Below the pieces are notes generated by a model, which did not search any database, was not told the DNA's origin, and worked only from the letters and a program-made list of their open reading frames with translations. A stretch of 46,306 nt of DNA, taken from positions 618,641 through 664,946 of the forward strand of contig WELB01000032.1 of assembly GCA_009602725.1 (NCBI GenBank). The letters run 5' to 3'. The translations under genes were made by a program, and so were the position numbers. This document shows positions 11,031 through 23,100 of this stretch, one piece after another. Every line of letters starts with the position of its first letter. Within the stretch, counting starts at the first letter, position 1. The DNA is from Spirogloea muscicola. Its lineage: Eukaryota; Streptophyta; Zygnematophyceae; Spirogloeales; Spirogloeaceae.

Positions 11031-14000
11031 ATGGCCGCCCCGCCGCGCGTCTACGGTCCGCGCCACGGCCCCGCGTCGCCGCCGCGCGGCCCTCGCGCCC
11101 CGCGCTCAGCGCGCCTCTCGCCTCCGCCTCCTGAAGCCGCCCCGCGTCGTCCCATGGCTGCCCGCAGTGCGCGACGCCGACGGCGTCACTCTGCTCACCG
11201 CTCCGCCGGGCCCCGTGGCGCCGCTCCCGCCGCTCGCCAAGTCCGCCCGTCGTCCACTCCCCTAGCCGCGCAGCTCCCTCAGCTCCTCCCTCCGATGTCG
11301 TCGCCACCGTTTCCTAAACCCCAAGGCCCCAATGGCGCAGGGTGGCGTGCACGGCCGTGCATGTGAGCGAGAGCGGGAGCCTGCTGGCGGCGGTGCGAGC
11401 TTCGGGCGATGGCGGCGGCGCCGTGGCGCTGTACGACCCGCGACCGTCGCCGCCGAGGGCGCTGGCCGTGCTGCCGGCGCCCGGCGTGGCCGCCGTCGCG
11501 CTCTCGCCGCTCGGCTCCTTCGTGCAGACCTGGCAGCGCCCGACGTCGCCCGACGCCAAGAACCTCACGCTCTGGGACGCCGCGACGGGCCAGCCGCTGC
11601 TCCAGTTCTTCCAGAAGCTGCGCACCCCCGAGTCATGGCCGTCGTGGCAGTTCAGCGCCGACGAGCGCCAAGCCTGCCGTGTCGTCCGCAACGAGGTCCA
11701 CTTCTTCGACGGCGCCGACCTCGCCGGGGGCATCGTCGCGCGCCTGCGCCTGCCCAGCGTCGCCGCTGCGCAGCTCGCGCCCTCGCCGCCCTACCACGTC
11801 GCGGCCTACGTGCCGGAGCTCAAGGTCTGCCGGCCCCTCCCATCCGGCCCCACGGCCTTTATTGCTGCATTGCTGCTCATTCTAGCAGCCTCACCTACTT
11901 GACACCATCAGCGTGGTGAGTCAGCTAGCGTCTGATCGCTGTAGGCCATATGTAGACGTCACGTCCTAAGTACACGAGAGTAAATTAAATCATAGGGATC
12001 TATATTGTCTGTGAGGATTTAGGGGTTGAAGGTTTGGGGTTTTGCAACTGGGGTTTTGTCGTGGACACGCTTGAGGAGGGCGTGCGCACGTCTTCCCTCG
12101 ATCAGCTCCGTCCGGCCTCCTACCTTTCCTTAGCGCGGCCACCGTCTGCAGGGTGCTCCAGCCAGTGTCCGCGTTTACAAGCGCGACGCGGTCGAGGACG
12201 GGCAGCCGGTGGCCAGGCGGAGCTTCTTCAAGTCCAGCAGCGCCCGCTTCCTGTGGAACAAAGGCGGCACCGCCGTGCTGGTGCAGACGCACTCCGACGT
12301 GGACACCACCAACAAGAGCTACTACGGCGACTCGGCACTGCACTTCCTCGCCGCTGACGCCTCCTACGAAGGCGCCGTTCCCCTCAGTCAGCACTCCTCC
12401 CCTCCCCTTCTTCCTCTCCAGCAATTGCTAGTCACTGCGTCCCGGCCATCCTCTATGGTACCCATAAATGTTGACCGGTGTTGACTCTCTTATTCCTCTC
12501 CCCCCCGACCGCCCCATTCCCTTTGTGAGAAACGTGTGCTCAGACAAGGATGGCCCGATTCACGACGTGCAATGGTCGCCCCTCGGTGACTGCTTCGTGG
12601 TCGTCTATGGCTGTATCCTCCAATCAGAATACCGTCGTGTCATGGTCACGTGGGACCTGCCACTCATGCTTGCTGCGCATCTTCCTTTAGGTGCATTGCT
12701 TCACAAGCACGCTCAAATATGACTTCAGAAAGACGGGGAGTTGGAGATCGCATCTCACAATCTGGCTTGGAAAAGCAGACAGAGCTCAGTCTTAGTCAGG
12801 CATACCCTGCATGGTCATATCTATCCTACATGCACCCACTTGACCATCCCGTCCATGCACCAGTCATGCCGGCAAAGGCAGCCCTGTTCGACACCCGCTG
12901 CAGAATACTGTTCGAATTTGGAAGTGGACCACGCAACACTGTCTGCTGGAATCCACAGGGCCGTTGTAAGGCTGACACTGTCCGCTCCATGCAGAGCCCC
13001 TGATCAGCATGGACTGCATCTCTTCTTGCTCGCTTTGTCTGCAGATGCGGACAAGAGAAGACCCATCTAATTTGCATTCCTCTTGTAATCATGACTCTCC
13101 TCCGCTCCTTGTGTGATGTGCCTTCCCAAGCTTCACTACTTCCTGGTTGGCTTTGTGTGCAGTTATCTGCCTGGCTGGCTTTGGCAACCTTCCAGGAGAC
13201 CTGGTGAGAAGTCCGTGTCAAGGTGACCTAAGAACACATGTCGATGAATCATGGGGCTGCTTCAATCCTATGTTTCTTGTGAATATGACTGTTGACCTGA
13301 CTCGTACATTCAGGAGTTCTGGGAGAAGCACAAGCTCGTCCTGCTGGGCAAGAGTAAGTCTGCTTGTGCAGTGACGAGCACTTGGTCTCCTGACGGACAA
13401 TACTTCTTGACTGCCACAACTGCTCCTCGCCTCCAGATTGACAATGGGTATGCAGCAGCTAGATCGTAGGGTTTGCCTTACAGCCGCCATTCAGATTTTG
13501 TCTGTCTGCCTGCTAGTGTGAAGTGCATCACTTGCTCCTTGTGCACACCAACCTGCAGCCAAGAACCTGGCTTCAAGGGCTTATGGAAGTATCGCAGTGG
13601 TGTTGGATCCTCAGGATCAAGGTGTTCCGATATGATGGCTCCTTGCTCTATGAACAACCTTATGGCGTCCTTTACCAGGTCAGGAGGTCGTACTGCAGGC
13701 ACGCTCGGAGAGACCTAGTCATTGAATGCAAGCTGCAACTTCGCTAAGGTTGATGCTTTTCTGACACCTGCCCTCCTTGCAGGCGGACTGGCTGCCAGAG
13801 CCTCCTGGGACGCATCCGGACAGGCCTGCGTCACCTGTTGGAAGTGAAGCACCGGGGTCCACTTCCAGACCAGCACCAATCGCACCCCCAGGTCCTGAGT
13901 CGCTGGCCTATGTGCGCCTTGACAGGTTGAGCCTTGGGCAGGGGACTACCGCCGCCTGACACATGCTCCTTCACCTGTATAGCTGTGAAAGCGGCGGCAT

Positions 14001-14839
14001 ATCGGCCACCGATGGCTGGCATCGGCGCTGCGGACCTCCAGGCAATTGTGAGCTCTTCAGGCTTGCCTTGCGGCGCCTGTTGAGATTACTATGCATGAAC
14101 AGCCCTTGTTGGCTGCGGGCTGAAGTACGTACAATCTGTCTTGCACATGCAGCTCTTTGGGGATGCAAACGGCAGGTAACATCTCTACACATCCACGAAT
14201 CAGTTTTTGTGCTCACACTGCTTGCAGATTGACATGCTTGGTGTAAGCCTGACAATTGACATAGACTGCAGCTCGGCAGCAGAAGGTGCAAGTAGAAGTG
14301 CCCTGAAGAATAAGAAGAAAAGGGAAAAGGAGAAACTAAAGAAAGACGGGGCCAAGGACGAACATGTGGTAAGCGGCCACAGCGCTGCCGTCAGTGCAGC
14401 CTGGGTTGGCGCTGACATTGACTGATTGATGTCAAGCAGCATCAGAATGGGCTGAAGGTTTGTATTAATTGCAGGATCAGCTCAGCGAGCACATGAAAGA
14501 GCTTCCTGCACCTTCAATGAGCAGCAATGCTGACAGTGGTGCAAGCGAAGGACAAGCTTCAGGTACATTGAGAACCTACATCATGTACTGCTCACTGCAG
14601 ACCCTCATTTGATTGACATTGCATCTAAACCTGGGAGGCTGATATGCAATGCAGATGGTGAGACTGCCAAGCGGCTGAGGGCACTACAGAAGAAGCTGCG
14701 GCAGATAGAGGAGCTCAAACAAAAGGCGCTGGACGGTGCTGGCATAGATGCCCTGCCTCCTGCTCAGCGTGAGAAGGTGGCACAAGAGCCTCAACTGCGA
14801 CAAGAGCTTGCTTCAGTTGAAGCATTACTAAGAAGCTGA
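11031..14839 (+). CDS. EIF2A: Eukaryotic translation initiation factor 2A (WD40 type)
   Basis: Fifteen exons: 11031-11055, 11168-11240, 11341-11824, 12152-12386, 12544-12612, 12864-12965, 13163-13203, 13314-13447, 13615-13678, 13783-13891, 13983-14047, 14153-14175, 14272-14368, 14475-14562 and 14655-14839. All phases close to 597 residues, the family's usual size. The N-terminal beta-propeller carries eIF2A blocks: RNEVHFFDGADL, GAPASVRVYKRDAV, SFFKSSSARFLWNKGGTAVL, YYGDSALHFL, KDGPIHDVQWSPLGDCFVVV, YGFMPAKAALFD, FGSGPRNTVCWNPQGRF, LAGFGNLPGDLEFWEK and TTAPRLQIDNGIKVFRYDGS. Then AYRPP, a Lys-rich stretch (SRSALKNKKKREKEK) and the C-terminal helix with RALQKKLRQIEELKQ. eIF2A is a cytosolic single-chain factor able to bring Met-tRNAi to 40S subunits without GTP. 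The first two exons are least certain; they rest on phase and resemblance to the family N-terminus. Confidence 0.93.
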
Positions 14840-14975
14840 ATCAATTGCAGCCTGGTAGCTTGCCCATGTCACTCGGAAGGCGGTCAGATGCATCAACAAT
14901 GTTTTGCGGAGCATTTGTCACAAGTGTGTGCGCTGTGCAATCGCAGATGGCATGGCTGACACACCTGTATGCCTT

Positions 14976-17186
14976 CTAGGCTTCTAAAGTGCCATGTGAA
15001 AGATGTGGGTCACTGTGGTCAGAGGATTGTTGTCCTAAACGAGGGGGCTTCTCAACCCGCCAATACGCAGCCAGCAGGGAGCCCATGACAGAGTGCGTGA
15101 CACTAGATATTGCACACGGAACTGCCACCAACGGGCTGTCTGCAAAGTGCTGTGCAGCCAGCACGACTCCCAACACTGAATTCTGCAAAATTTCACCAGA
15201 GCAACGTACATCATCAGTCCCGAAGACTGGCTTCTGCCAGTCAAAGTCATGGTCAGTGCCAGGCAAAGGGCTCATTCTATCCAGACGTATGAATTTACCT
15301 GCATGCCAACCTCGATTGAGATGGTCCGACTGGTATATGGTGAAAAGCCTAGAAGTGACGAAGCAATATAGCCACCAAGGAAGCCCCCAAGATGCAGCAA
15401 AGCCACCGCCCCTGCCACAGCTTTTCCGGAGGCCAGGATTGCAGCCCGGTTGCTGGCCACCGCACTACCGCACACTAGCGCCACTACCAGCACAGCTGCC
15501 AGCGGTGCTACTGGAGCCACTGCGGACGTTGTCTTGGGCAGGAATCGCCCGAGGGCACTTCCCATGACCACAGGGAGAAGCACGACCTGGGAACAGCCAC
15601 GTTCCAGCAGCAATTAAGCATTGAACGAATAATTGAGGCCAGAGCAGCAAATGGGCCCACATCAGACCGAGAAGCACGTACCTGCAGCGTGGACAGGAAA
15701 AGTGCACGACCATCAACTGGCACTAGATGACCAGCCAACTGTTTGGTCAGCAGAGGCGTCATGACCTGCACTCAATATCAGGAAATACAGTGTATTCAGC
15801 TTCACTGTCACTTCGTTTGCTGAAGTACGGGAGCAGAGTGTAGCTTTCCTGAGTCAACATCAGGCATTTTATGTAAGCTGACCTGCTCTCATTGCATCCT
15901 GACAATGAAACTTGACTAGAAGCACATTGAAGGCATCGAGGGACTCGCATCCGCTGTCTCCCACATATGCAGGAGGACATTGTCTTCCGACGAAGGCAAC
16001 AGTCCATACCACTGCTAGTGTGGTGCTACAGGCTGTCATGAGCACTGAGAGTGCCACATTTCCTCTGTGACACGCAAATAACCAGAAGAGCTCCCAATGA
16101 GCGCCCTTGTCATTCCTTTTAAGTCCTTGACAACTGGATTTGCCGCCAGGCAAAGTTGTCCGGGAGCCTCATGCTTGCCATAACGCAGCCCTGTCACAGA
16201 CCTTGCCAAGAAGGTGACGATGTTGCTGGCTGTGCCTGCAGATAAGAATCAACCCATACTGAGGAGGCGCTTCATGAAGCTGCACGGCACTCCAGAAGAA
16301 GCTGTATATAGCAAAATTTCAGGTTTCCACGAGATCGTGAATGTAGGGCTTAGCAACAGGAGAAGCGGATGGGATAGCCGAGAAAGCGACCTCCTGGACA
16401 GCAGGCCACTAGGATGATGCCCAGCGCAAAGGGCCGGGGTAAGCTGAAGCTGGACGCAACCAGCGCCCCAACTGCCGGCATGACCTGTCAGGCTCAACAA
16501 GAGCTGAACCGCCGAAGCTCGTCATTCTGGTGAGCAGAACTCGCGGAGTCGAAGCACAGTAGCAGAGACGCCCGGTGCAACAAGGTGAGCACTCAACGAG
16601 CTTCCCAATGCTATCTCAGTGCGAATGCTGCCAAGTAGGCCCCAGCTGAGCACGAGTGGCCTGTGGGGCAGCAGCAGTCCAGAGCGGCACCCACCGTGTA
16701 CTGCAGCACGACACCGGCGACGATCTCCCGGCGCATCGCAGCGGCGGCCTTGAGGTCCTCCGGGGTCAGCGTGGTGCCCATGCCTGGCAGCCGCAGCAGC
16801 TGCTGGTAGAGGTCAGCAGCCATGGCTGCCGGTGTGCGTCCGTGAAGGGCCGAGGCGCGACGGCGCACGGTGATGGCCAGCATGGCTGACCGAGCATGGT
16901 GAAGGCCAGGCCGGCGACGAGGAGGCGGTCGCGAATCCAGGCGAAGAGGGCGGGGCGGGCGAGGGCGGCCGCGCAGGCGAGCGCCAGCCAGAGCGGGAAG
17001 AGGCTGGCCAGCCGCGCCAGCAGCAGCCCCGCGGCGCCGGCCTCTGGCGTTTCGCCGGGCCGCTCGGTNAGCACCCCTCGGAAGGCCAGTCCCGCCAGTG
17101 ACACTGCGGCGCCCCGATCCCTTGGCCAACTGCGGCGGCCGCGGCGGCGGCGGCGGCGGCGGCGGCGGAGGCGCCCCCGCCGCCAT
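14976..17186 (-). CDS. BASS-family sodium-dependent symporter (bile acid:Na+ symporter type), probably plastid
   Basis: Eight exons on the minus strand: about 17186-16891, 16783-16695, 16484-16391, 16235-16202 (34 nt), 16064-16010, 15765-15682, 15586-15299 and 15182-14976. The protein is strongly hydrophobic with the BASS signatures [102 protein letters not shown]-like (here [24 protein letters not shown]) and [20 protein letters not shown]. Relatives in plants sit in the plastid envelope and move pyruvate, pantoate or 2-keto acids with Na+; the substrate here is unknown. The N-terminus is Pro/Ala/Arg-rich like a transit peptide, but the ATG at 17186 is not in frame with the first membrane helices; an N at 17070 lies between. 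The start is therefore unresolved, and an upstream start by splicing is also possible. The C-terminus ends LSHGTLEA. Confidence 0.9.
17070..17172. repeat. N position and CGG trinucleotide repeat in BASS first exon
   Basis: An undetermined base at 17070 and a CGG/GGC run at about 17132-17172 lie in the first BASS exon. The repeat would encode polyproline on the minus strand in the frame of the ATG at 17186. The frame switch needed to reach the conserved domain falls in this interval. Confidence 0.55.
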
Positions 17187-20162
17187 GAGCACGGCCAGCT
17201 GCAACTTACTCCGACTCAACGGCTGCTGCCTTGAAGGGCTTGCTGAGCTCCCCTTCCGCACTTACTGTCGGCAGCCGCAGTCTCCCATTTCGCTGTGGTC
17301 TCATGTCCCTCCCAATGGGGGCAAGGGCTGTGAGAAGAGAAATGCGGCTGCTGATATTGAAAGAGCGGCTGTGAAAGCCGGCCAGGTGCATACAGGTGTT
17401 CTTGACGGAGCCACAAGCTAGGCAGACAGGGCGCTCTCAGTACCCCCGGGTCAGCAGTAGGATGTCAGATGAGCTGAGGGGAGGAAGAGCAACCCCGCTC
17501 CGCAAGCCAGAGGCTGCTGCAAGGGCGCGACCGGCGCGGGGGTGCAAAGCAAGCGCTTGGGAGCGCTGGAGGGACATCGACCTATCGCATGCGGTAGCAG
17601 GACACAAGACCCAAAGGCACCGAGCCTCCAGGAAGTGGTGCACCCTGTTCGCGGCGCCGCTGGTCAGCTTCAGATGCCAGAGGGCTGTGCTCTTGCATGG
17701 CTGTGTGGCTTTGGCGACGTTCGGCCCTTTGGACCTTGTCCATACTTTCTGGCTGGTTAGTCACACAGGAGCTAGAACTGCCTGGCCCCTCAAGGTGAAG
17801 CGGTCGGAGATTGCAGAGGCCACTTGGGCCCAACACCCCAGGTGTGCGGCCGTGGAGGGCATGTTGGTTGCGGGCGTCCGCAGCGGTGTAGATGGCGTCC
17901 AGTGCAGAGGTGGGGGCTACGGTCCTGAGAAGGTAGGTAGGACAGTGGGCCACAAATCAGTGAGGAATGCAACAGCCAGCTGCGAGTCCTGTAAGGTGGG
18001 AAGGGCCAGGAGGGCCGCTACCCCTGGCCAGCAGTTTGATGTTGGCAGCAGCCATTCGAGCCCCTATTCAAGACCAGCAGCAGCAGGAGCGCTGGTGGCG
18101 CCCGTGTGCAAAGCGTGAAAGGCCATAATCTACTCATCTAACAAGACCACCAAGGGCATGCAGTAGACGAGCGCAAGGGAGCTCAACACAGGGAAGGAGA
18201 TGTGCTCGCCAGGGAGATCACAGTGGCGCGCTTTGGCACATCGGACAAAGATATGCAGCGACCACTGCTCTGCAAGTGCCCCACGGACGTCAATCACACA
18301 TAGAGCCTGTCGGCCAAAAGTTGGTCATGGTCTTGTCTGCATATCAGTGTGTTGCAGCCTGCCACAACGTGCCATGCAACACGCACCACACGCTAGAGTT
18401 CGATCCGTCCAGGCTGTCTTGTACGTATGTCTGCAAGTATTCGAAATTTGTCATGCGATGACCTCTCCACAAATCAACCAGGCGCGCAGTGGTGCTGCCA
18501 CCAGGCTCAACCATGATGGGCACGACATTTGCACAATCCATGGCCCACCTGGTACCTGTCCTCCTGGAGCAGCCAATGGGTAGGACGCACAGCAGGTTTG
18601 TAAATGGACATTACTTTACGCAGTGCCTGCAGTAAATATGAGCAGCCAGCAACACATGGAAGTGCCATGCGCACCTGGCAATCGCACTTGGTTTGCTATT
18701 CGGACATGGTGGGAGAGGACTAAGGAGGGACTGGGTGGCCGTGCAGCAGAAGGCAGAGGGCCTCTGTCTACGGTTAAACCCAAGCAATCATGCAACGCCC
18801 TCAGCGAGGATGCACAAAGCAGGTCAGCACAGTCCCAAGTAGGGGCTGTGGAAGCAAGCCAAGATGCTGAACACATCAGAGTATACACTGCCTCGAAGCT
18901 ACACTCCAGTATGACTGCGAGCACGGAGCAGCCGCCCAATACAGATTTCCAGATAGCTTGTGGAGTAGTTCAAACAAGTGGGCTGGAAATGGCCAGCCCG
19001 CTCAGGAATTGCATTGAAGGCAACAAGATGCCAGAAAGGACAAGGAGACCTACACAGTCACTTGCAAGTCCTAATCGCCCAATACATGCCAGCCTGCAAT
19101 ATCTGGTGTGTGAAGAATCTTGTGTCTGTATCCGTGCCTCTTCCCCAGCTTCAAAGCCGCTCTTCATGTCAGGGTCACCAAGAATTTCCACACTCGGCTG
19201 GCCTCAAGATGTTCTTGGCTAGATAGCACAATCTGCTCATTCTCCACCTCTGCTCATTTTCTCAACAGCATACCCCCTTGCCTATTGCCGATCTTCCAGC
19301 CCAGATACTTTGGGAAGCCGCCATCAACCACCCCAAAGATTTTTCCTTCCCCTTCCTGTGCTACCTATCTAGTACGTCCTCCATAATCCACAGTGTACGC
19401 CTGATATACCAGAGCTGAGGTCGAGTCAAGAGGGCTCAGAGCAAAGCGACTGCTTACCAAAGAGGAGCCAAGAGCGCTGGAAGCTTGAGTAGGGAGGCTG
19501 AAGAAGGTGAAGGCTCCTGCTCTGCTGCCCTTCTTTGAGTCGATGCCCCTGCATGTACCTTCTTGTGCTAAGAATGCCTCTTTCACTCTCATAGGCATCT
19601 TCCACCAAGTACGATAGGGCAAGAGGAGTGCCTCACTCTGTCTCAATGGCCTCGTGCCGTAGGGGCCCCACTTCACGCGTACAGCAGGGCAGCCAGGAGA
19701 AAGAGTTTGCCTCCTTCGAACTAGCAAAAGTGCAGCACGCGCGAGAAGTAGCTGAGGAAGTCAGCCACTCTGGTAAGCTCCAGCACCCTGCATTGTAGAG
19801 CTAGCTCATGTTGCTTGCACATAGCATTGCTGCAGTAGAGAGTGGACAACAAATTTCTGAATCTTCCCAATCTCAAGCAGGCAGCAAGAGTGCGTGAAGT
19901 CAACAGTACTTACACCGTCTCCTGCTTGACTAGCAAGTGCATGGGGAGCACAGTACCTGACAAGCCCCATAGCCACTCCATGTCTTTGTTTCTGGTCAAA
20001 GAAAGCGGGATGGCAATGTGCAACAAGTGGTGCGTAACAATAAGGGGGCTTCTTCAGCCAGGCTCACTTCTGAAGTCCTGCCCAGATATTGGGCAAACAT
20101 GCGGACCGGTCTGACGAAGGCACTGCACGTCACAGCAGGACCATAAAAATGTTCAGAGGATG
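17187..20162. other. About 3 kb without a confident gene
   Basis: Between the BASS start and the VPS39-like 3' end there is no gene model I can support. Open frames include 17396-18118 (+, 240 codons), 18623-19222 (+, 199 codons), 17582-17953 (-) and 18616-18939 (-). None shows a known family, consistent splice continuation or repeated motif. A minus-strand segment at 18344-18541 has a BEACH-domain-like motif (listed separately). The stretch at 17728-17765 resembles 34288-34325 (shared GGACCTTGTCCA.. core), so some repeat content is present. Confidence 0.5.
18344..18541 (-). pseudogene. Possible BEACH-domain exon or remnant
   Basis: The minus-strand frame reads ARLVDLWRGHRMTNFEYLQ, close to the N-terminal helix motif of BEACH domains (typically W..G.ISNFEYLM.LN..AGR). 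A TGGCAG acceptor precedes it at about 18502. I could not find the rest of the domain (AGRSYND.., YPVFPW) in any nearby frame, so this may be a remnant, one exon of a very divergent gene, or chance. Confidence 0.2.
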
Positions 20163-23100
20163 CTAAAAGTTCAGCGTATACTGTGATGCAGCTGGCACTT
20201 TGCTGATACAGGGGAGGTTAGCCTTTGGCAACAGGGGCCATGGGCTCTGAGTGGAGGTGCCAAAGTGGTTCGTCTTAACATGTACTTCTACAATCTCTTT
20301 GCTGCAACAGAATTCTACTAGTCCAGCAGACAAGAATCTTTCTTGATATGTTGGTTGCATGCCTGACAATGGCAAACGGACACAGACAACACTAATGATT
20401 GGCTTGTGCAAGATGGCTTACTGGATAGCAGACAAGTACATCATTGGGATACGCAGCAAAGAGCTTGGTGCCAATGCGGGCATGGCACACCCAGCAGCCG
20501 CGCTCGTCATTCACAAGGACACTGCGAGCCTCTGCCTTCACTGCTGCCACCCGAGCGCAAAGGTTCAATCCTCTTGCGAGCTGCCGCTCAATCTACAGGA
20601 AGCAAGCCACCTTCGCCAGCATGAGCTTCTAGACTGTACATCATCTGCAGACAGCAGCACGGTTAGAAAGAATGATATTCAATAGAGCGAAACATTACCT
20701 GGCCCTGACGGTGGCGATGCACGCGCTCGCAGAGAACGTGAGCAAGCAAGTCCACACAAGACCTCAGGTCCAACGAGTCATGAAGCTCCTGCATAGATGT
20801 TTGGCCTAAAGTAAGAGCAATTTCAAGAACCAGGAAGCATCAGCTTGCATAGGGCAAAATGAAGAGGCCAGAGTATATGCTATACGAACAATTCAGGTCA
20901 GCTTATCTCACCTGGAGGATGAGGAGGGGATCTAAAGACGCAGAATGGCAGTGCAGCAGCTGCACTGCTGGTCCTAATAAAGGCGTTTGTCCTTCACCAG
21001 GGCGGAGATACATATCTAGCAACCTTGAGCAGCAACATTCACAAACTTGAACCGCATCAGCAGCCTGGTACAATAGGTTGCTCGCATCTGTAGCCTCTGT
21101 GAAGAACATCAAGCTTGGGCGCAAATGCACTCACTCCACAAAGAGGGCAGGACTCTTAAGTGATGTACAGTACTGCTCGGCGGTCTTATAGGCATGCAGT
21201 TTCCTGCCACCCAAAGACGTTGCAGATATATCAGCTGCTAGCTCCTTCACAGGTGAGCAGTCAGCTACTTTGCATACCAGAGTCAGGTCAGCACGGTGCC
21301 CACTTACAGTGCTAGAACGCGAAGAGCGGCTGAGTGTTTGCCCAATTTCTCCAGCAAGATGACCTGCATGTAAGAAAGCCACCATGGCAACAGAGAGGAG
21401 AGAGGCACTTCAGGGCATTATCCTACACAAGTGCCTCCTCAATGTCCACTATGCAGCATACAAAGCACATGCGCACCTGCTCTTCCCAGAGGTCAGAGGT
21501 TTGTATGTGCTGAAGGATAACATTAGGGTCATAAAGCTCCGACGTCCGCAGAAATTGGTCCAAAGTCAGCAACTCGCGCCAATCGCTCCTTCCTGTTAAA
21601 TCTGGCTCACTTTGCTCATTTGACTCTCGTCCAACTGATGCATGTTGCAGCTGCTGCTGCTGAGTGGGAGCTTTGGCCAGATCAGCAAGTGCCAATGCCA
21701 ATTCTGTATGAAGAGAATCATCCTGGGAAGCACAATCGAGTACTGCCCATGTCAAGTACCTGACAACATGGAGGATGCGAATGTTCTCTTAAGGAGAGAA
21801 CTACCAGCTATTGCACACAGATGTAGTCTTCCAAAGGTGAAAGAAATACCAAGAACACGGCAGTACAAGTGCAAGACTATTCTAAGGATCTCAATAGCAA
21901 CTACGTGCAAGAAGCAGACTGCAACTCCATGAAGGGGCGTAGGTGGATGCAAGAACCTGCATTTGACAATCAAGTGGTTGCCTCCAAGTAGAGAGAGCAC
22001 CCGTCCTGCAGGATGTAACACAAGAAAGTGTCAACTGAATCTGATTGGGTGGCAATCTGAATTTCTCATCCTGCAATCAGCGAGTAGGCACTTGTAAATC
22101 CAAAGCATCTTGTGATGCTGCCCTCTGCATTTCAAAGCGGAGCACAGCATAATGCCAGAAGCAGTCAGTACTGACTTGGAGGTATGACTTTCTCGCTGTC
22201 AGAAGAAGTGAGCACAGACAATGCCTGCATACTGTCAACCTCCATAAGCTGCCAACAAAACAACAAGAGAAGTACAAATCACGAACCAATAATGCCAATG
22301 CCTAGATCATCACATACACAGCCACCACCGGGTCAGGCAGCTCTCATTCATCTATCTAAGGATGCTTCCCGACAATAGATGTGGGCATGGCAACAAGCCT
22401 CACCCATTTCAGGTGGTCGAGCACAAGATCCGTGTTTGACAATCTGCGCAGCACGCGGGCCGCATCGCGCGCCGAACAACTTAAAGAGGGGCCATCTGCA
22501 CCTTCAGCGTCCTTGCCACGGAACAAGGCAGCCCAGACCTCCAGAGCTCGTTCCAAGTTCCCCGAGGACTCCAGCAGCAAAGCCAGTGTCCTGACGTGCC
22601 CACGGGCTAGCAGATCATCTTCTACCTCTACCTGCATGAGTCCAAAGCTATGTGTGAGTGAAAGTGAGGCCAAACCGTTGTGCTCCCAGCCTGGAATAGC
22701 ATCTTCACAGGCGACAAGCAACTCCACAGCTATGACTTTACCAATTGACAGGCATTTGTTGATGAAGCCAGCCTTTCCAGCTCCTGAGTAGCATTCATCT
22801 CAAGGTAGAGATGGAAAAGCAGGGTGTCCACACCCTCTTGTATCTCCACAGCTAAGGACCTTGTCCGCACGGTGGCAAAGTACCTGTTCAGGTATCACTG
22901 GTGGTTATCTGGAGATGATGTTACCAATGACTACGAATCAGAAAGAAGAGTCTCCCTTGTTAAATCATCAAAGCTCTCCGTTCTCAAGAATGTCAACTAC
23001 AAGGCATACTGACCTGGCAAAAGCAGCTTTGGCCTTCAACTCCACATCAGAGACACTGCTGTGGTAAGCGCCCAGTGCTTCAGCAGCCACTTGACTCTCT

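Noticed and set aside
10307-11032. N-terminal extension of DP up to 11032
   Set aside because: The extension is Arg/Gly/Pro-rich without a DP motif, overlaps the promoter of a divergent gene, and [13 protein letters not shown] at 10531 is a natural start.
11332-11919. ORF starting at ATG 11332 as the eIF2A start
   Set aside because: That ATG is in the wrong frame for the eIF2A propeller. The segment is better explained as the end of an intron whose acceptor is GCGCAG at 11335-11340.
17396-18118. 240-codon plus-strand ORF
   Set aside because: No known motif, mixed composition, no splice continuation, and similar open frames exist on the other strand. GC-rich DNA gives such frames by chance.
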